Source of the DNA: Epiperipatus broadwayi
Lineage: Eukaryota; Onychophora; Udeonychophora; Euonychophora; Peripatidae
Reading direction: 5' to 3'
DNA: 64,000 nucleotides
Assembly: GCA_028023455.1 (NCBI GenBank)
Contig: JAQFVV010012446.1
Coordinates: 3,102,001-3,166,000 of the forward strand
Shown here: piece after piece, positions 11,651 to 22,799 of the stretch
Position numbering within the stretch: the first letter of the stretch is position 1
Layout: every line of letters starts with the position of its first letter
Notes under the pieces: model-generated
Told to the model about the DNA's origin: nothing
Database searches by the model: none
What the model saw: the letters and a program-made list of their open reading frames with translations, nothing else
Program-made: the position numbers and the translations under genes

Positions 11651-13350
11651 AAAAGTTTTAGCCCGGGGCAAATCTCTATCTCATGCTTAATCTTAATTAC
11701 AAATTCTGACCAGGATGATATCTTTAAAAATTAATTAATACAAAATTAAATCTCGACTTTTAAAAATAAATTTTCAATAGACTACAATTAAAATAAAAGC
11801 ACGGGAATGCAATTAACTTTTCTTGTAAAACTAAATTAAAAAGATTCGAATTTTTAAGTTAGAATGTTTTACAAAACAAAATCTAAGAAAAGAGATTTAA
11901 AGTATAATTTAATTTTAAAAAAATCGCAAAAAAAAAATGAGTATGTGTGTTATATCACGTACTCTTAATGCATAAAATAATAAATATAAAACTTTGATAT
12001 AACTTTCTTAAAAAAAATACAAAAGCCATTTTAAATTTCGCGACGGAACTTTTGAAGCGGATAGAATATCCAGTTCAATATATATATTTAATGTACTAAA
12101 AAATAAAAATAAATGCATCAAAAAGCAAAAAATAAAATTTTCTTCAACTTTCGTAGTATTCTTGATATTATGTGACCAAAAAATGAATGCTGCTTACTTT
12201 TATTTTGGTTGCATAATACTGAAAATATTGTTAAAACGGAAAAAAATTTATTTTTGCTTTTTTAATGTATTTATGGGAATAAAAGTATTTCTTTAAATTA
12301 TTTTTTTTAGTTTTATAAGAAAGTTTAGATACAACTTAATATCGATAAATAGTAGTATTGTATAGATTACTAAATCTCATATAAAGTTAAAATAATTTTA
12401 ACTATTTTTGTTTGCTTAAACTGTTTGCAAATTCTAAAAAAAATGTATTATCCCTGGGAATGATATGCCTGCAAAGTTTTAATTAGATAAGAAATTAGAA
12501 AGTGGATGAAAATTAAGTTACATGATTTTCCAGACAGTCAAATAATAGAATAAGTTAAACAAAAGCATGTATTTCTATGAGGGTGTCACTGCATAAATAT
12601 CTGTATAGCCACAGGAAAGAATTCAAAAATATACATCAGTATTCCTAGAATACAAAAGAATAGGGTCACACTTTTGACCCAGTGAAAGTAAAACTGATTA
12701 GCTTTGAGTGGGATGATAGGAAGCATAAATTCAAAGAAGTGTGGTTCTTGCTAATAACCTCCTTGCTATAAACAAGAAAGAATCCTGTGCTCCCTTGTCA
12801 AAAATATGGACTATGTAAGTAGGGCATTTACATAATGCATATTTCATTTAAATGTTGTATCGCTTTCTGCGGCAAAAGACAAGCGCTATGGTTCTGATTG
12901 TTAACACTAAAAGCATGCTCAACAAATTATAACAATAATAAAAACTGCATTACCATTTCTTGTTTAAATGCTCAAAACGTTTATACACAATAAATTACAA
13001 AAGCAAATAATAAATTTTATTTAATGTTATAAATCGAAAGATTTCACGAGTACTAATTGGTAATAGGAATCGTGGATTTAATCAGTGAATAGCTTCACGC
13101 TCTCAGATCTAACCGCTTCAGCTTCACCTATTTATATAGAAAGTAGATTGAATTAAAGAAGGATTCCCCTCTTTTCTTCCAAAGCGTAATCTTGTGGTTA
13201 AGACCTGTAGAGGTCCCCACCTTCGCATTTTCAAGTGCACACTCTTGAGGTTTATTGCCTTAGTAAATATTAAAAGCAAATAATATAACAAAAAATCATT
13301 ACGTGTGACAACATAAAATAAAATTATACTAAAATATCATTAGAGAAAAA
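11650..13350. other. AT-rich stretch, nothing recognised
   Basis: This stretch has many homopolymer runs and TA-rich words, and no frame longer than about 60 codons. I looked for minus-strand exons of the CEP78-like coiled coil here and found none I could support. Confidence 0.4.
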
Positions 13351-13374
13351 AAAAAATAGATGTTTATATGCATA

Positions 13375-13552
13375 TATACTTTACCATATAATACTAAATT
13401 TAGAAATTTAGGAATTTAGAGTTGAGGCTAGGAGATATAGAGTTCTGAAGATTGCTGAGGCAATTGAAACTGTGAACTGTAAAAATGAGTGATAAATAAA
13501 GCATTGTGTTACAGTAGTAAAGTGAATGGACAATTTAGTATTATATGATATA
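13375..13552 (+). mobile_element. Family B element, short copy B1
   Basis: Ends catataatactaaat and atttagtattatatg form an inverted pair shared with B2 at 32.5 kb. The core CTGAAGATTGCTGAGGCAATTGAAAC sits at about 13455 with a GATTG/CAATT stem, followed by the family tail ataaagcattgtgttacagtagtaaagtg. No clear target-site duplication was seen. Confidence 0.55.
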
Positions 13553-13907
13553 CATTTGGCAAAAATATCCTATCATAAAAATATATACTCATACATCAAT
13601 ATAGTCAAGATTTTACATCTGTAGTAAAAAAATATATAAACAATGCCTAATGAAGAAGTTTTAAAACTTCAAGAAAAGGTTATTAAAAATTCAAAACTAA
13701 ATTAAGCTTTCAATTATTCAACCATTCAATTATTTTTTATGAATTTTTAAAGTCAACATCTGTTCAAAAGTTTGGTTCCTTCATCATATATAGATTTATA
13801 CATTAATGAAAGCAAATTTTGAGGTTTATAGAGAATTATATACATCATTGTAAGAGCTGATATCTCACAAAGAAATTAAATTTTATATAGTTATATAATA
13901 AAAATAC

Positions 13908-14268
13908 CTTTAATTCTTCAATATTTCTGATAAGTTCATCATTATGAACTAAAGTTTTCACTTGTCTTTTCAAATTTGTCTGATATATATTTCTATCATC
14001 CTTCTGACCATTACCCAAAGAGTTGTAAGGCTCATATTCTCTTTTATAATGCTTGGATACATTACAAAATCCTTTTATGCTAGATTCGTAGTCAGATGGC
14101 AATAATTTTTTCTTGTTCAGTTCCTTTTGATCAATCTTATCATCTGACTGTAAATGTAAATGCGAATGGTAATCCAATGGGGAAGAGTGGTATTTAACAG
14201 GTATTTGCAGTTGTTCAAATTTTTCCTCTAAACTGAGTTTTCCAGGAGAATGTTTCTCAGGATAATCT
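13908..14268 (-). CDS. CEP78: CEP78-like gene, exon F (coiled-coil start)
   Basis: This is the largest exon, 361 bp: one base that completes an Arg codon, then 120 codons, ending in phase 0 at AAAG|GTATTT. The acceptor is TTTAG after a T-rich tract. The product is charged, with a Ser/His/Leu-rich middle. Its last 25 or so residues, ending R-N-I-E-E-L-K, look like the start of an amphipathic helix. That fits the region leading into the CEP78 C-terminal coiled coil. Sequence similarity in this part is weak; assignment rests on phase and order. Later exons were not recognised below 13908. Confidence 0.75.
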
Positions 14269-14424
14269 CTAAATATAAAACCAAAAAAAGTGGAAGGATT
14301 CAATTAAAAAACTTTATATTTAAAAAAAACACACATGCACATATAAAAAAATACCTATTTATGTTATCAGTCAATATTTAATGTTCAAATTTATTTATTA
14401 AGCGCATAGGACATATGGAATTAA

Positions 14425-14701
14425 AAAGAAAGGATTTCACCTTTTCATATATGCGCCTTAATAATTTATATAATAGCTCATCAATGTCGTGCTGAGTACA
14501 AAGGAAACTCTAAAACCCAAACACAAGATAGACTTTATAAAGATAAAAATGGTTGTTTTATCTTCAACCTAATTATATAGGCCAATCTGAAACATTTTGG
14601 GTTGAGAGAGTGAAGATGTTACTCTGTTTACTTTTACATCCATTATTTTCTTTCATACATTAACATACGGTACATATATGAAAAGGTGAAATCCTTTCGC
14701 T
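14425..14701. mobile_element. Small TIR element (MITE) near exon F
   Basis: Terminal inverted repeats of about 28 bp (aaagaaaggatttcaccttt at the left, its complement at the right end) differ at two positions. Each end abuts TTAA (14421-14424 and 14702-14705), which would fit a TTAA-targeting piggyBac-type element. However, the termini do not look like typical piggyBac ends. The inside (about 220 bp) is non-coding. It lies 157 bp upstream of the exon F acceptor. Confidence 0.6.
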
Positions 14702-15435
14702 TTAATTAATTAATCAATATTTATAAATTTTTCTGAATATCTTTGTATAAATTAATCTTTTATAAATTGAAATTAACCAACATAACCAAAAATTTTTAAA
14801 TCTTCCAAATTCCATTACATTTATTGTAGGAATATCATTTATAATTTCTATTATATATATATATGAAATTATTAAATAACTTACTGCTGAGGAGTTCATA
14901 AGTTTGTATACTGAAAATTACAGAATGACTCCTACGGTAAGTTCCAGAATCTATCGCTTTGCCACAGTACCAAATCGTGCAGGGCCTATTATATGTACAA
15001 CAAAAAAATTTTCCACCTCATTTATTTATAATAACTTTGTGTACATATGTTATTATGATTGGTGAAGTGAGTCCTTCTTTTATCAGTTCTACGTTGTATA
15101 TATAAATTAGTCATTTACATATTAAAATAATCACAGACACTATTAAAGCAGCAAACTGAATAAAATAATACAACTATGATTTCGGTGTTTGATACTGAAA
15201 GTGCACTAAGCCAATAAGAAAATTGATACAAAAAGACTAACACTTTGGTAAGCACAGTGACATAGTATATAAAGTCATTAAAAATAATAATAAATAAATA
15301 TTTTTCCATTTATTTTAGTTTTATCTACATTCTTCTATGAACAATTATTTTAAATCTGCACATTAATATATATATATATATATCAACATCCAAAAGCTGC
15401 ATAGAGAAATAGTTCTTAAAAGTATAATGACATTA

Positions 15436-15792
15436 TAAATACAATTTATCCAAACCGCTTCAAACACTTTTTAGCAAAACTCTTGATTTGTACATATACA
15501 TTCACCTACGTTTTGACTGACCTGCAGTCTTCTTAAGAGCAAGTTTATTTTGATGTTATATTTTGACTGACCTGCAGTCTTCTTCAGAGCAAGTTTATTT
15601 TGATCTTTTAAAAAAACGTTTTTTTAGAAGATCAAAATAAACTTGCTCTGAAGAAGACTGCAGGTCAGTCGAAACATAGGTGTAGGTATATGTACAAATA
15701 AAGAGTTTTGCTAAAAAGTGTTTGAAGTGGTTTGGATAAATTGTATTTATAGGATATTACGGCAAAAATAAAAAAAAGTGTGATTTTGGTAA
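15436..15792. mobile_element. Family E fold-back retroposon, copy E1
   Basis: This 357-bp element is flanked by a perfect 13-bp duplication TATAATGACATTA (15423-15435 and 15793-15805). Its halves are inverted: aatacaatttatccaaacc at the left, ggtttggataaattgtatt at the right. Both arms carry the core CTGAAGAAGACTGCAGGTCAGTCGAAAC (complement near 15570; direct at about 15650) with a perfect GACTG/CAGTC stem. The minus-strand core is present twice as a short direct repeat. Confidence 0.85.
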
Positions 15793-15927
15793 TATAATGA
15801 CATTAGTAAATCTTCAAATTTTTAAATAAAACTATTATAATATATTACCTCAAAAAATCATACAATAAAACTTATTTACTAAAAATTATACCAACTGCAG
15901 AAATAGTATGAAGTAACTAACAAATTA

Positions 15928-16191
15928 TCAAAAAAAATTAAAAGACTGAAGTGGAGTTGGGCTGGATATATTGCTATAAGAGATGATAATAGATGGACAA
16001 TTAAAATCTTAAACTGGAATGCAAGAGATTGTAAAAGACCCAGAAAGAGACCACATGTGAGATGGATGGATGAAATAAGTAAGTGTGCAGGGGTGATGTG
16101 GAGAAGAGAAGCTAAAGATCAGAGAAGATTGATTGAACTTGGAGAGACCTTTATCCTGCAATGGATTGATAATGGTTGACGATAATGATGA
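15928..16191 (+). mobile_element. RTE-type LINE 3' fragment, copy 1
   Basis: Only the C-terminal tail of the ORF is present. It reads W-S-G-L-G-Y, R-D-D-N-R-W-T, then R-P-R-K-R-P-H-V-R-W-M-D-E-I and ends with a TGA at about 16177, followed by ...GACGATAATGATGA, the GAT-type 3' tail of this family. It is the only plus-strand RTE copy in the window. The ORF is nearly open, so it is moderately young. Confidence 0.8.
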
Positions 16192-16429
16192 CTATGTTAA
16201 AAACACATTCCTCATTAATTCATTTGTAGTCTATTGTGAACATTGCTTTATATTTCCAAATTAATAAGTTTTTAAAAGTAAACTGATAATATCTAAATTA
16301 TACTTCTACATTTCATGATTTTCTGATATTTGGAATCTATGATTCAATGAGTTTAACAAGATTTTACATGGATTTGAAATATAAGTTAAGTTGAAACACA
16401 GTTTATCAATCGTTATTAAAAACGCAGCA

Positions 16430-16550
16430 GCCTTATGTGGTTAAGCGCAGTGTGAATTTCAGACTCTGGATCTAAGGTTTTTGGTTTGATTTCAGTTCTA
16501 GAATTTCTGGTGCATGAACTCCTTATGAGCTCCCGAAGAATAAAGCTTTT
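16430..16550 (+). repeat. tRNA-like SINE head candidate
   Basis: The sequence AGCAGCCTTATGTGGTTAAGC followed by AGACTCTGGATCTAAGG and GGTTTGATTTC resembles a decayed tRNA-Leu-like head with a weak box B. No tail or target-site duplication was identified. Confidence 0.35.
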
Positions 16551-16651
16551 CAATAGTTTAATTTATTAAAAATGCAACTGCTTTAATTTTAAAAGTCTTC
16601 ATTGCTAGAATAGTTGGTTCTTGGTATATATTTTTTCAAATTGATTTCAGA

Positions 16652-17400
16652 TCATCATCAACCATTATCAATCCACTGCAGCATGAAGGTATCTCCAAGT
16701 TCAATCCATCTTCTCTGATCGTTAGCATCTTTTCTCCACATCACCCCTGTATACATTCTTATTTCATCCATCCATCTCACATGTGGTCTCTTTCTGGGTC
16801 TTTTACAATCTCTTGGAATCCTATTTAAGATTTCAATTGTCCAACTATTATCATCTCTTCTAGCAATATGTCCAGCCCAACTCCACTTGTCTTTTAATTT
16901 TTTCAATGCAGTAACACCTGTTTGTTCTCTTACCCACATATTGTGTTTTCGATCTCTTGTTATTTCTAATATGCATCTCTCCATACTTCTTTGAATGGTC
17001 TGAAGTCTCTGTATTGTTCTTCTATTAAGTGTCCAAGTCTCAGATCCATAAGTAAGAACTGGTAAAACACATTTATTAAAAACCTTTCTTTTCAAACACA
17101 TAGGCATATTTCCTTTTAGTATCAAGTTATTTCTACCAAAAGGCACTCCAACCAAGTTTAATTCTATGATTAATTTCATCCATTATGTTTCCATCTGTAT
17201 TAATAATCTGACCAAGGTATTTGTAACTGTTAACTTCTAATTCATCATAATCAATGTTTATTTTCATATTTTGAGAAAATCCATTGAACATTACTTTAGT
17301 CTTTTTAACATTTATCTTTAGCCCTACTTTCCTCCTTTCATCTGATAACTCCTGCAACATTTCCTGCAGCTCTAATAATTATTTGCAAAAACAACTACAT
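16652..17400 (-). mobile_element. RTE-type LINE, 5'-truncated, copy 2
   Basis: Two overlapping open frames give the end of the RT (I-N-V-K-K-T-K-V-M-F-N-G) and the typical RTE C-terminal region: L-T-Y-G-S-E-T-W-T-L-N, W-A-G-H-I-A-R-R-D-D-N and R-W-M-D-E-I. The product would be part of an endonuclease-reverse transcriptase. One frameshift near 17150 separates the frames. The 3' end on the minus strand ends in TGATGATGA, and the 5' end is truncated within the RT at about 17400. Confidence 0.85.
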
Positions 17401-17749
17401 CATATAATGATCTCAGATATATAAATATATTTGTTATGTATGTATCTATGTATAATAACAAAAATATTTAGGATATATTTCCCGTTTTCATACATATAAA
17501 ATATTAATGTTTGATCTACTTCCCTTAATATAATCTAGAGGATAAATTAATAACTTTCCACTGAGTTAGACAAATAGAATTACTAGATATTAGGATTTCA
17601 GTTGACAATGCCTATTTCTACTTGGGTTTTTTGTCTGGTCACATTATAGATGAAATGTATCTATAAAATATACAGAAAATTCCAAAATTTTCAAGAGCAC
17701 GTATATAATTTTACAAATATATAATGCTAAGAATATAAATTCATTTCAC

Positions 17750-18050
17750 AGAACAATTACCATGTGAATGTGGAAGAATGTACATTGGTGAGACCAGTCG
17801 TTGCATTGAAAGGCGCTTGCAAGAACATAAACTGATGATTAGAAGAAAGGAAACAGATATGTCTAAGGTACAAAGAAGAAAATTTAAAGAAGCTGCTCAC
17901 ATGTCAATGGCAAACAATCCCGTAAGTTAACCCAGTGTGACTATACATAATTTATGGAAACCACTAATCAACTTTGCCTCTTAAGAAGAAAAAGTGGAGA
18001 AATCAGAATCAGGAGGAACCTAATAGATAATTATATAAATTTCTGCTGAC
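17750..18050 (+). pseudogene. Penelope-like GIY-YIG endonuclease fragment
   Basis: The plus strand reads C-E-C-G-R-M-Y-I-G-E-T-S-R, then R-L-Q-E-H-K, the GIY-YIG nuclease core with the cysteine pair typical of PLE C-termini. A stop occurs about 45 codons later. Another frame continues with L-R-R-K-S-G-E-I-R-I-R-R-N-L and ends at a stop near 18045. A family D SINE begins directly after (18056), so this could be a PLE tail joined to a SINE or a chance insertion. Confidence 0.75.
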
Positions 18051-18055
18051 TATTA

Positions 18056-18325
18056 CTTTTGACAGAATGGCTCATTTGGTTAGAGCGTTACCTTAAAATT
18101 CAATACTCAAGAATCTAAGGGTCCAGGTACGATTCTCATGTTATTACTGTCACTGGTCAGGCCAGCAACACTTGAAGAAAAGGGGAGAATAATATCTCTC
18201 AAAACATTATGCATATACTAATTGGTGTGCTATTACTAATAGTTGAATGTATTTGGAATATTTGAATAAAGTCAAATTTTTCTAAAGACCTTCAATACTC
18301 ATATTAGATGATGGAAATAGTCCAA
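18056..18325 (+). mobile_element. Family D SINE, single copy D3
   Basis: This is the best-preserved single family D unit. The tRNA-like head has box A (TGGCTCATTTGGTTAGAGC) and box B (AGGTACGATTC). The body has ACTTGAAGAAAAG and, 27 bp on, CAAAAC, and a 3' part ends gatgatggaaatagtcca. It would be transcribed by RNA polymerase III. It abuts a PLE GIY-YIG fragment. No target-site duplication was found. Confidence 0.7.
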
Positions 18326-19289
18326 TATATAAATACAAGGACTAAATATGTTTAGTAAGGCAATTTACGAGCAAGATTCCAAAGAATCACTTAAATAAAC
18401 TTGTAAATAACATCCAATATTTGTTATATCAATGCCAGAAGGGGGACATTATTTAAATGATTCTTTGGAGTCTTGCTTATAAATTGTCTTAGTATCATAT
18501 TCAGATTTGTTTGTTCCATGAAGTAGGTAAATATATATAAATAATTCTAGGCTGAAACACACCTATATGCTATGCACATTACAATCTTTTAATAAAAATA
18601 AGCTAAAATGAAAAATTTTTTTTTTGTCAGCAAAGTGACTGGAATATAAAATATATGAAAGATGATTTATATTTATAATGTAAATTATGAAAGCAAATAG
18701 ATTCAAAAAATGTGATTCCACTAAGACTAATTGCCATGAAGAATATTTAGAGGAAAAAATACTAAAAACCACATGAAACTAATATTAGTCTCCAAGTTTA
18801 ACAGAAGTTATCTTCATCCTACTCTAGAGCCATCTACTGGAAGCTGTAATGCTATAAAATTCCCATCTCCAGATCATCCAATTTTTGCCTTCATCAGTAA
18901 AGATTAAGATTCAACAATAAAACTAAATATACACACTTAGCAGTTATTTTTAATCTTTTCATACTATTCAAGTTAATAACCTAAAATTAAAAATCTAAAA
19001 CCAGGTTAGCTTAATTGCATAAATATGTAAAACTGACATCAGATCCACTTCTACATAGCATATTACTTCGAATTTAAGACACACTTTTTCCCCCAAATTT
19101 TGGAACCCTAAAAGAGGGATGCATTTTAAATTCAAAGCAAAAATTTTCAACATCTTATTTCTGTGGATTTTTGCTTTACGCTATATATGCACATAGTAGT
19201 ACCATCAGTTTCCTGTGTAGAATAGCGTGTTAAATCTTTTTTAATCAACATTGTTGGGATTAATTTCATAAATGGCTTTAACTCTCTCT

Positions 19290-20075
19290 CAAACCGCTAC
19301 TTTTAATGTCATTTTGCTGATTTCACTGGTATTTTATAGAGAAAAGTTTACCAAATAACCTTTAGAATACGTTTACAATTACAAATAAATATAACAATGA
19401 GATAAGAGCCTGCCTGCCAAGACACTGATTGGTTGATTCTTATTCTCTCCACAAGAGAACGTTAGTCAAAATTTTGAAAGTTCCGATGTTTTGGTTTTTA
19501 AAGTGAAAATAAATCTTTTAATGTTATTTTGCTGATATTGACCATTCTGATATTTACATTTTGACTTTTAAAGTGAAAACGAATGTTTAGAATCTTTTAA
19601 TGTTAATTTGCCGATTTTACTGTTATTTTATCAAGAAAACTTTACCAAATAAACTTTAGAATCGTTTTACAACTAACAAATCTATATAAATGCAATTCAT
19701 CCATTCTACTTTGAACACTTTTTAGCAAAACCATTTATTATACATATATGCATACACAATCTAAAAGTGTACAAAGTGGAGTGGTTAAATTGCATTTATA
19801 TAAGATATTACAACAAAATAAAGTGGTGAATTTGGTAATATTTCTGAAATCTATATAACATTAAGATAAGAGTCTGCCTTCCAAGGCACTGATTAATTTA
19901 TTGTTGTTCTCTCCACAAGAGAGCATCTGTCAAAATTTTGACAGTTCTGATGTTTTCATTTTGATTTTTAAAATGAAATGAATGTTTTAAAATCTTTTAA
20001 CATTATTTTGCCGATGCTGACAATTCCTGTTTTTGTTTTGAATTTCAAAGTGAAAGCGAATTTTTAGAATCTTAT
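19290..20075. repeat. Diverged long tandem repeat, about 300-bp unit
   Basis: Blocks such as cttttaatgttattttgc, ctttaccaaataa.ctttagaat, gataagag.ctgcct and ctctccacaagaga recur two to three times in the same order (for example 19400 and 19865). An inserted family E element (19690-19846) stretches one unit. No ORF is present. Divergence shows the tandem is old. Confidence 0.65.
19690..19846. mobile_element. Family E fold-back retroposon, short copy E2
   Basis: This 157-bp copy is flanked by a perfect 12-bp duplication AAATCTATATAA (19678-19689 and 19847-19858). The ends match E1: atgcaattcatcc...gaacactttttagcaaaac at the left and the inverted version at the right, ending aatttggtaatat. The middle, including the CTGAAGAAG core, is deleted. 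Confidence 0.8.
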
Positions 20076-20199
20076 TTAATACATATTTAATTTTTTTCAG
20101 AAAATATTTGTAAAAATATAAATTATTTTAGAATGTTTCAGATTTTAATAAAAAAATGTACCTTACATTGTAAACAAATTGACAAAGAAATTACAATGT

Positions 20200-20440
20200 T
20201 CGGCTAATTTAAATGACCTGAAGATGATGTACCTGATGGAATAGGGTATCGGTCAAAACATGTTTATCCATCTAACATGAGCTGGAACTCACAAAATGTA
20301 CTTCAAATCCAGTCCAGCCCAAGATTTAGGTCAGGGACTAACCTGGATTCGAACCCACTCAATAAGCTCCAGATCAAACACCTAATGAATAACATAATAG
20401 TGATGGCACATGAGAATTAATCTTAATCCGGCCGACTAGC
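20200..20440. repeat. Unclassified repeat with CTGAAGA core and box-B-like site
   Basis: CTGAAGATGATGTACC...GGTCAAAACATG at 20218 resembles the core shared by the fold-back families. On the minus strand near 20355, GGGTTCGAATCCAGG is a good box B, suggesting a tRNA-related SINE head. No box A or boundaries were secured. Confidence 0.35.
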
Positions 20441-21277
20441 AAAGCTGAGCAAAACAATGAGACATCTATTAACTATGACTATATTAAAATATATATAAGC
20501 AAGTCTGTAATATGTGGAAGTGGAGGAAAAAGGAATTCGAACTACTCAAATAAGTTAGACAATAAAATATAGTTTAATATAATGAAAAATTATTTATATA
20601 CATTTATAAATTAAGTACATTAGTATGTGCATGAATGAGCAAGCAGTAGATGATTACATAGTGTCATTCACGCTATTAGTTCTCATATGCTCTTTATTAG
20701 CTAAATAATATATTACAAATAAACATACATCTTTGGTGGGTCCAATATTAAAATGCCAATCGAATATTAGAAAGAATTACATAATACTGCCATTAACGCT
20801 TTGGATTACAGTTCTGAAACGTGGTGACTAACATATGATTTAGGGGAGCATTCTGAAATTCATTATACATATGATATAAACTATTTTCACGCCATTGAGG
20901 TCGTGAAAATAAATAAGATACATTTGGAAAACATATTTGAAAATGACATTTGATTAGATGACAAAATATTTATTGAAAATCATTTAACAATAGTAAGATG
21001 AACGTTTTATTTTCCCCAAGGCATCTAGATACTCTTAAATATAGATATATAAATTACGACGGTGAGATTGTATATGATTGAAATAAACTTAATTAATAAA
21101 TAGAAGTAATTGGCATTTATATATATCTTTTAAGCAAAGCTTAATTTTAATATTAGAGCATTAAAACTGGGTCATGAAGCAAAAGAAATAATAATAATAC
21201 AAAGAAGTTTGCGGTGCTGACATAATAGCCTAAAAATAACTAAGAGGAAAAGGTCGTGCTTCTGGATGAAAAATGAA

Positions 21278-21472
21278 ATGGATGGGCATAGGGTGTGTCA
21301 AACTTATGGGTCACCGCCAGAAGCCTTTTTATACGAAGAAATGGATGGGCATAGCGTGTGCCAGACTTAGGGGTCACAGCCAGTGGCCTTTTATATGAAG
21401 AAAGAATATGCATAGCGTGTGCCAAACTTAGGGGATCACTGCCAGTGGCCTTTTTATACAAAGACTTGAGAA
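21278..21472. repeat. Three tandem units of about 63 bp
   Basis: Units start near 21278, 21341 and 21401 and share atggatgggcatagcgtgtgcc, acttaggggtcac and gccagtggcctttt. Short ORFs cross it on both strands because the period is a multiple of three, but no known domain is seen. A following ATGGGTTCGAACCTG (about 21479) is box-B-like. Confidence 0.75.
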
Positions 21473-21665
21473 GAAATCTATGGGTTCGAACCTGTCGTAA
21501 CCCCCAGATTAAGAAGCACATATATATATACAAAGATAGGCTAAATGACAGAAAGGCAGTAATAATACATGTCTCTAACAACATTGACTAAAGTTTACTG
21601 CTTTAAATAAAATGACCCTTGTTCGAATACTATAATACGCCATGCAATTATAATATATATAGAGA

Positions 21666-21792
21666 AATTTAGATTTCATTTACTAAAATATACTTGAAGA
21701 TTTGATTTAGTAAAAGAAACATTAAGATTTAGATTTCAAATTAATAAAATATATGTTAAGATTTGATTTAGTAAAAGAAACATTAAGATTCA
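21666..21792. repeat. Direct repeat, about 66-bp unit, two copies
   Basis: The block atttagatttca...aagatttgatttagtaaaagaaacattaagatt occurs twice with a few substitutions. No other feature is seen. Confidence 0.7.
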
Positions 21793-22799
21793 CCCCCTTC
21801 CCTTCCCCACTATTTAAAACAATTCAATTCCACCTTCGTGGATTTTACAATAACTGGAATACATAGCATATATTTTAAGAGTATATATATATAAAAATAA
21901 CTAGCAGTTATATATATATAAAACAATTAAGTCACCTTTTTAGAATTTAACAAATAATTATAAAATCAATGTTTCAGAGCGTTAATTAGCTTGAGTTCTG
22001 AATTTTCAGAGTTTAAACAAATCAATTTTTATATTAAAAACAAACTTAAAATGTTGATTCATAAAACAATCTGGCGAACGTATTAATTTACAATGCATTA
22101 TATATGTATATTTTAAGGGGACGTTAATAACCTTTGTATGAAGGTTTAGAAGAAGGAAAATAACAGAAAAGATTTTTAGAAATTAAGCTCGCCAGTTTGT
22201 GAGATTGACATAATAATAAGCAAGCAGATATATAATTCAAATAATAAATACATGTAAATAAATGACCAAACCAAAGTTAAGAGCATATGAGAGAATTAAA
22301 TTTATATAAATTATTTAAGAGCAAATTACATGTTATTTATATAAAAAAAAAAACATATTAATTTAAAAGATAGAAAATTGAACAATACGTTAAAATCTTG
22401 ATAGCAGGATTTGAGATTAGTGAGGCTAGATTCATTTTCAACTAGTAGCATAAAAGTTACCTTGCAATTTTAAGAGTCCGATTTAAAATATTGCCCATGC
22501 ATGGCAATTGAAATGAAAGTTCTTAAATAACTGCAAGCTTCTAGTAGCATTAAAGTTCTTAGGTCGGGCTTTTACTTCCTCTTGGGCAGCAGAATGAGAT
22601 GGCCGCTGAAGATGATGACCCAACCGGGCAGAGAAGTGATGGATTTACGGCTACATCATTTAAGTTTCAAGCGACGTATAATATCTTTACAATAAGTTCT
22701 CTCAATAATAGCTAATCTCCTCTGTGATTCAAAATTCAGTCATTTTATACTTTTTCTTTTATCAGTTGTTTTTGAAGATGCAATTGTAAGATAACGACC

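Noticed and set aside
21240-21591. Overlapping ORFs of 114 and 77 codons
   Set aside because: Both arise from a 63-bp tandem repeat whose period is a multiple of three; no domain on either strand.
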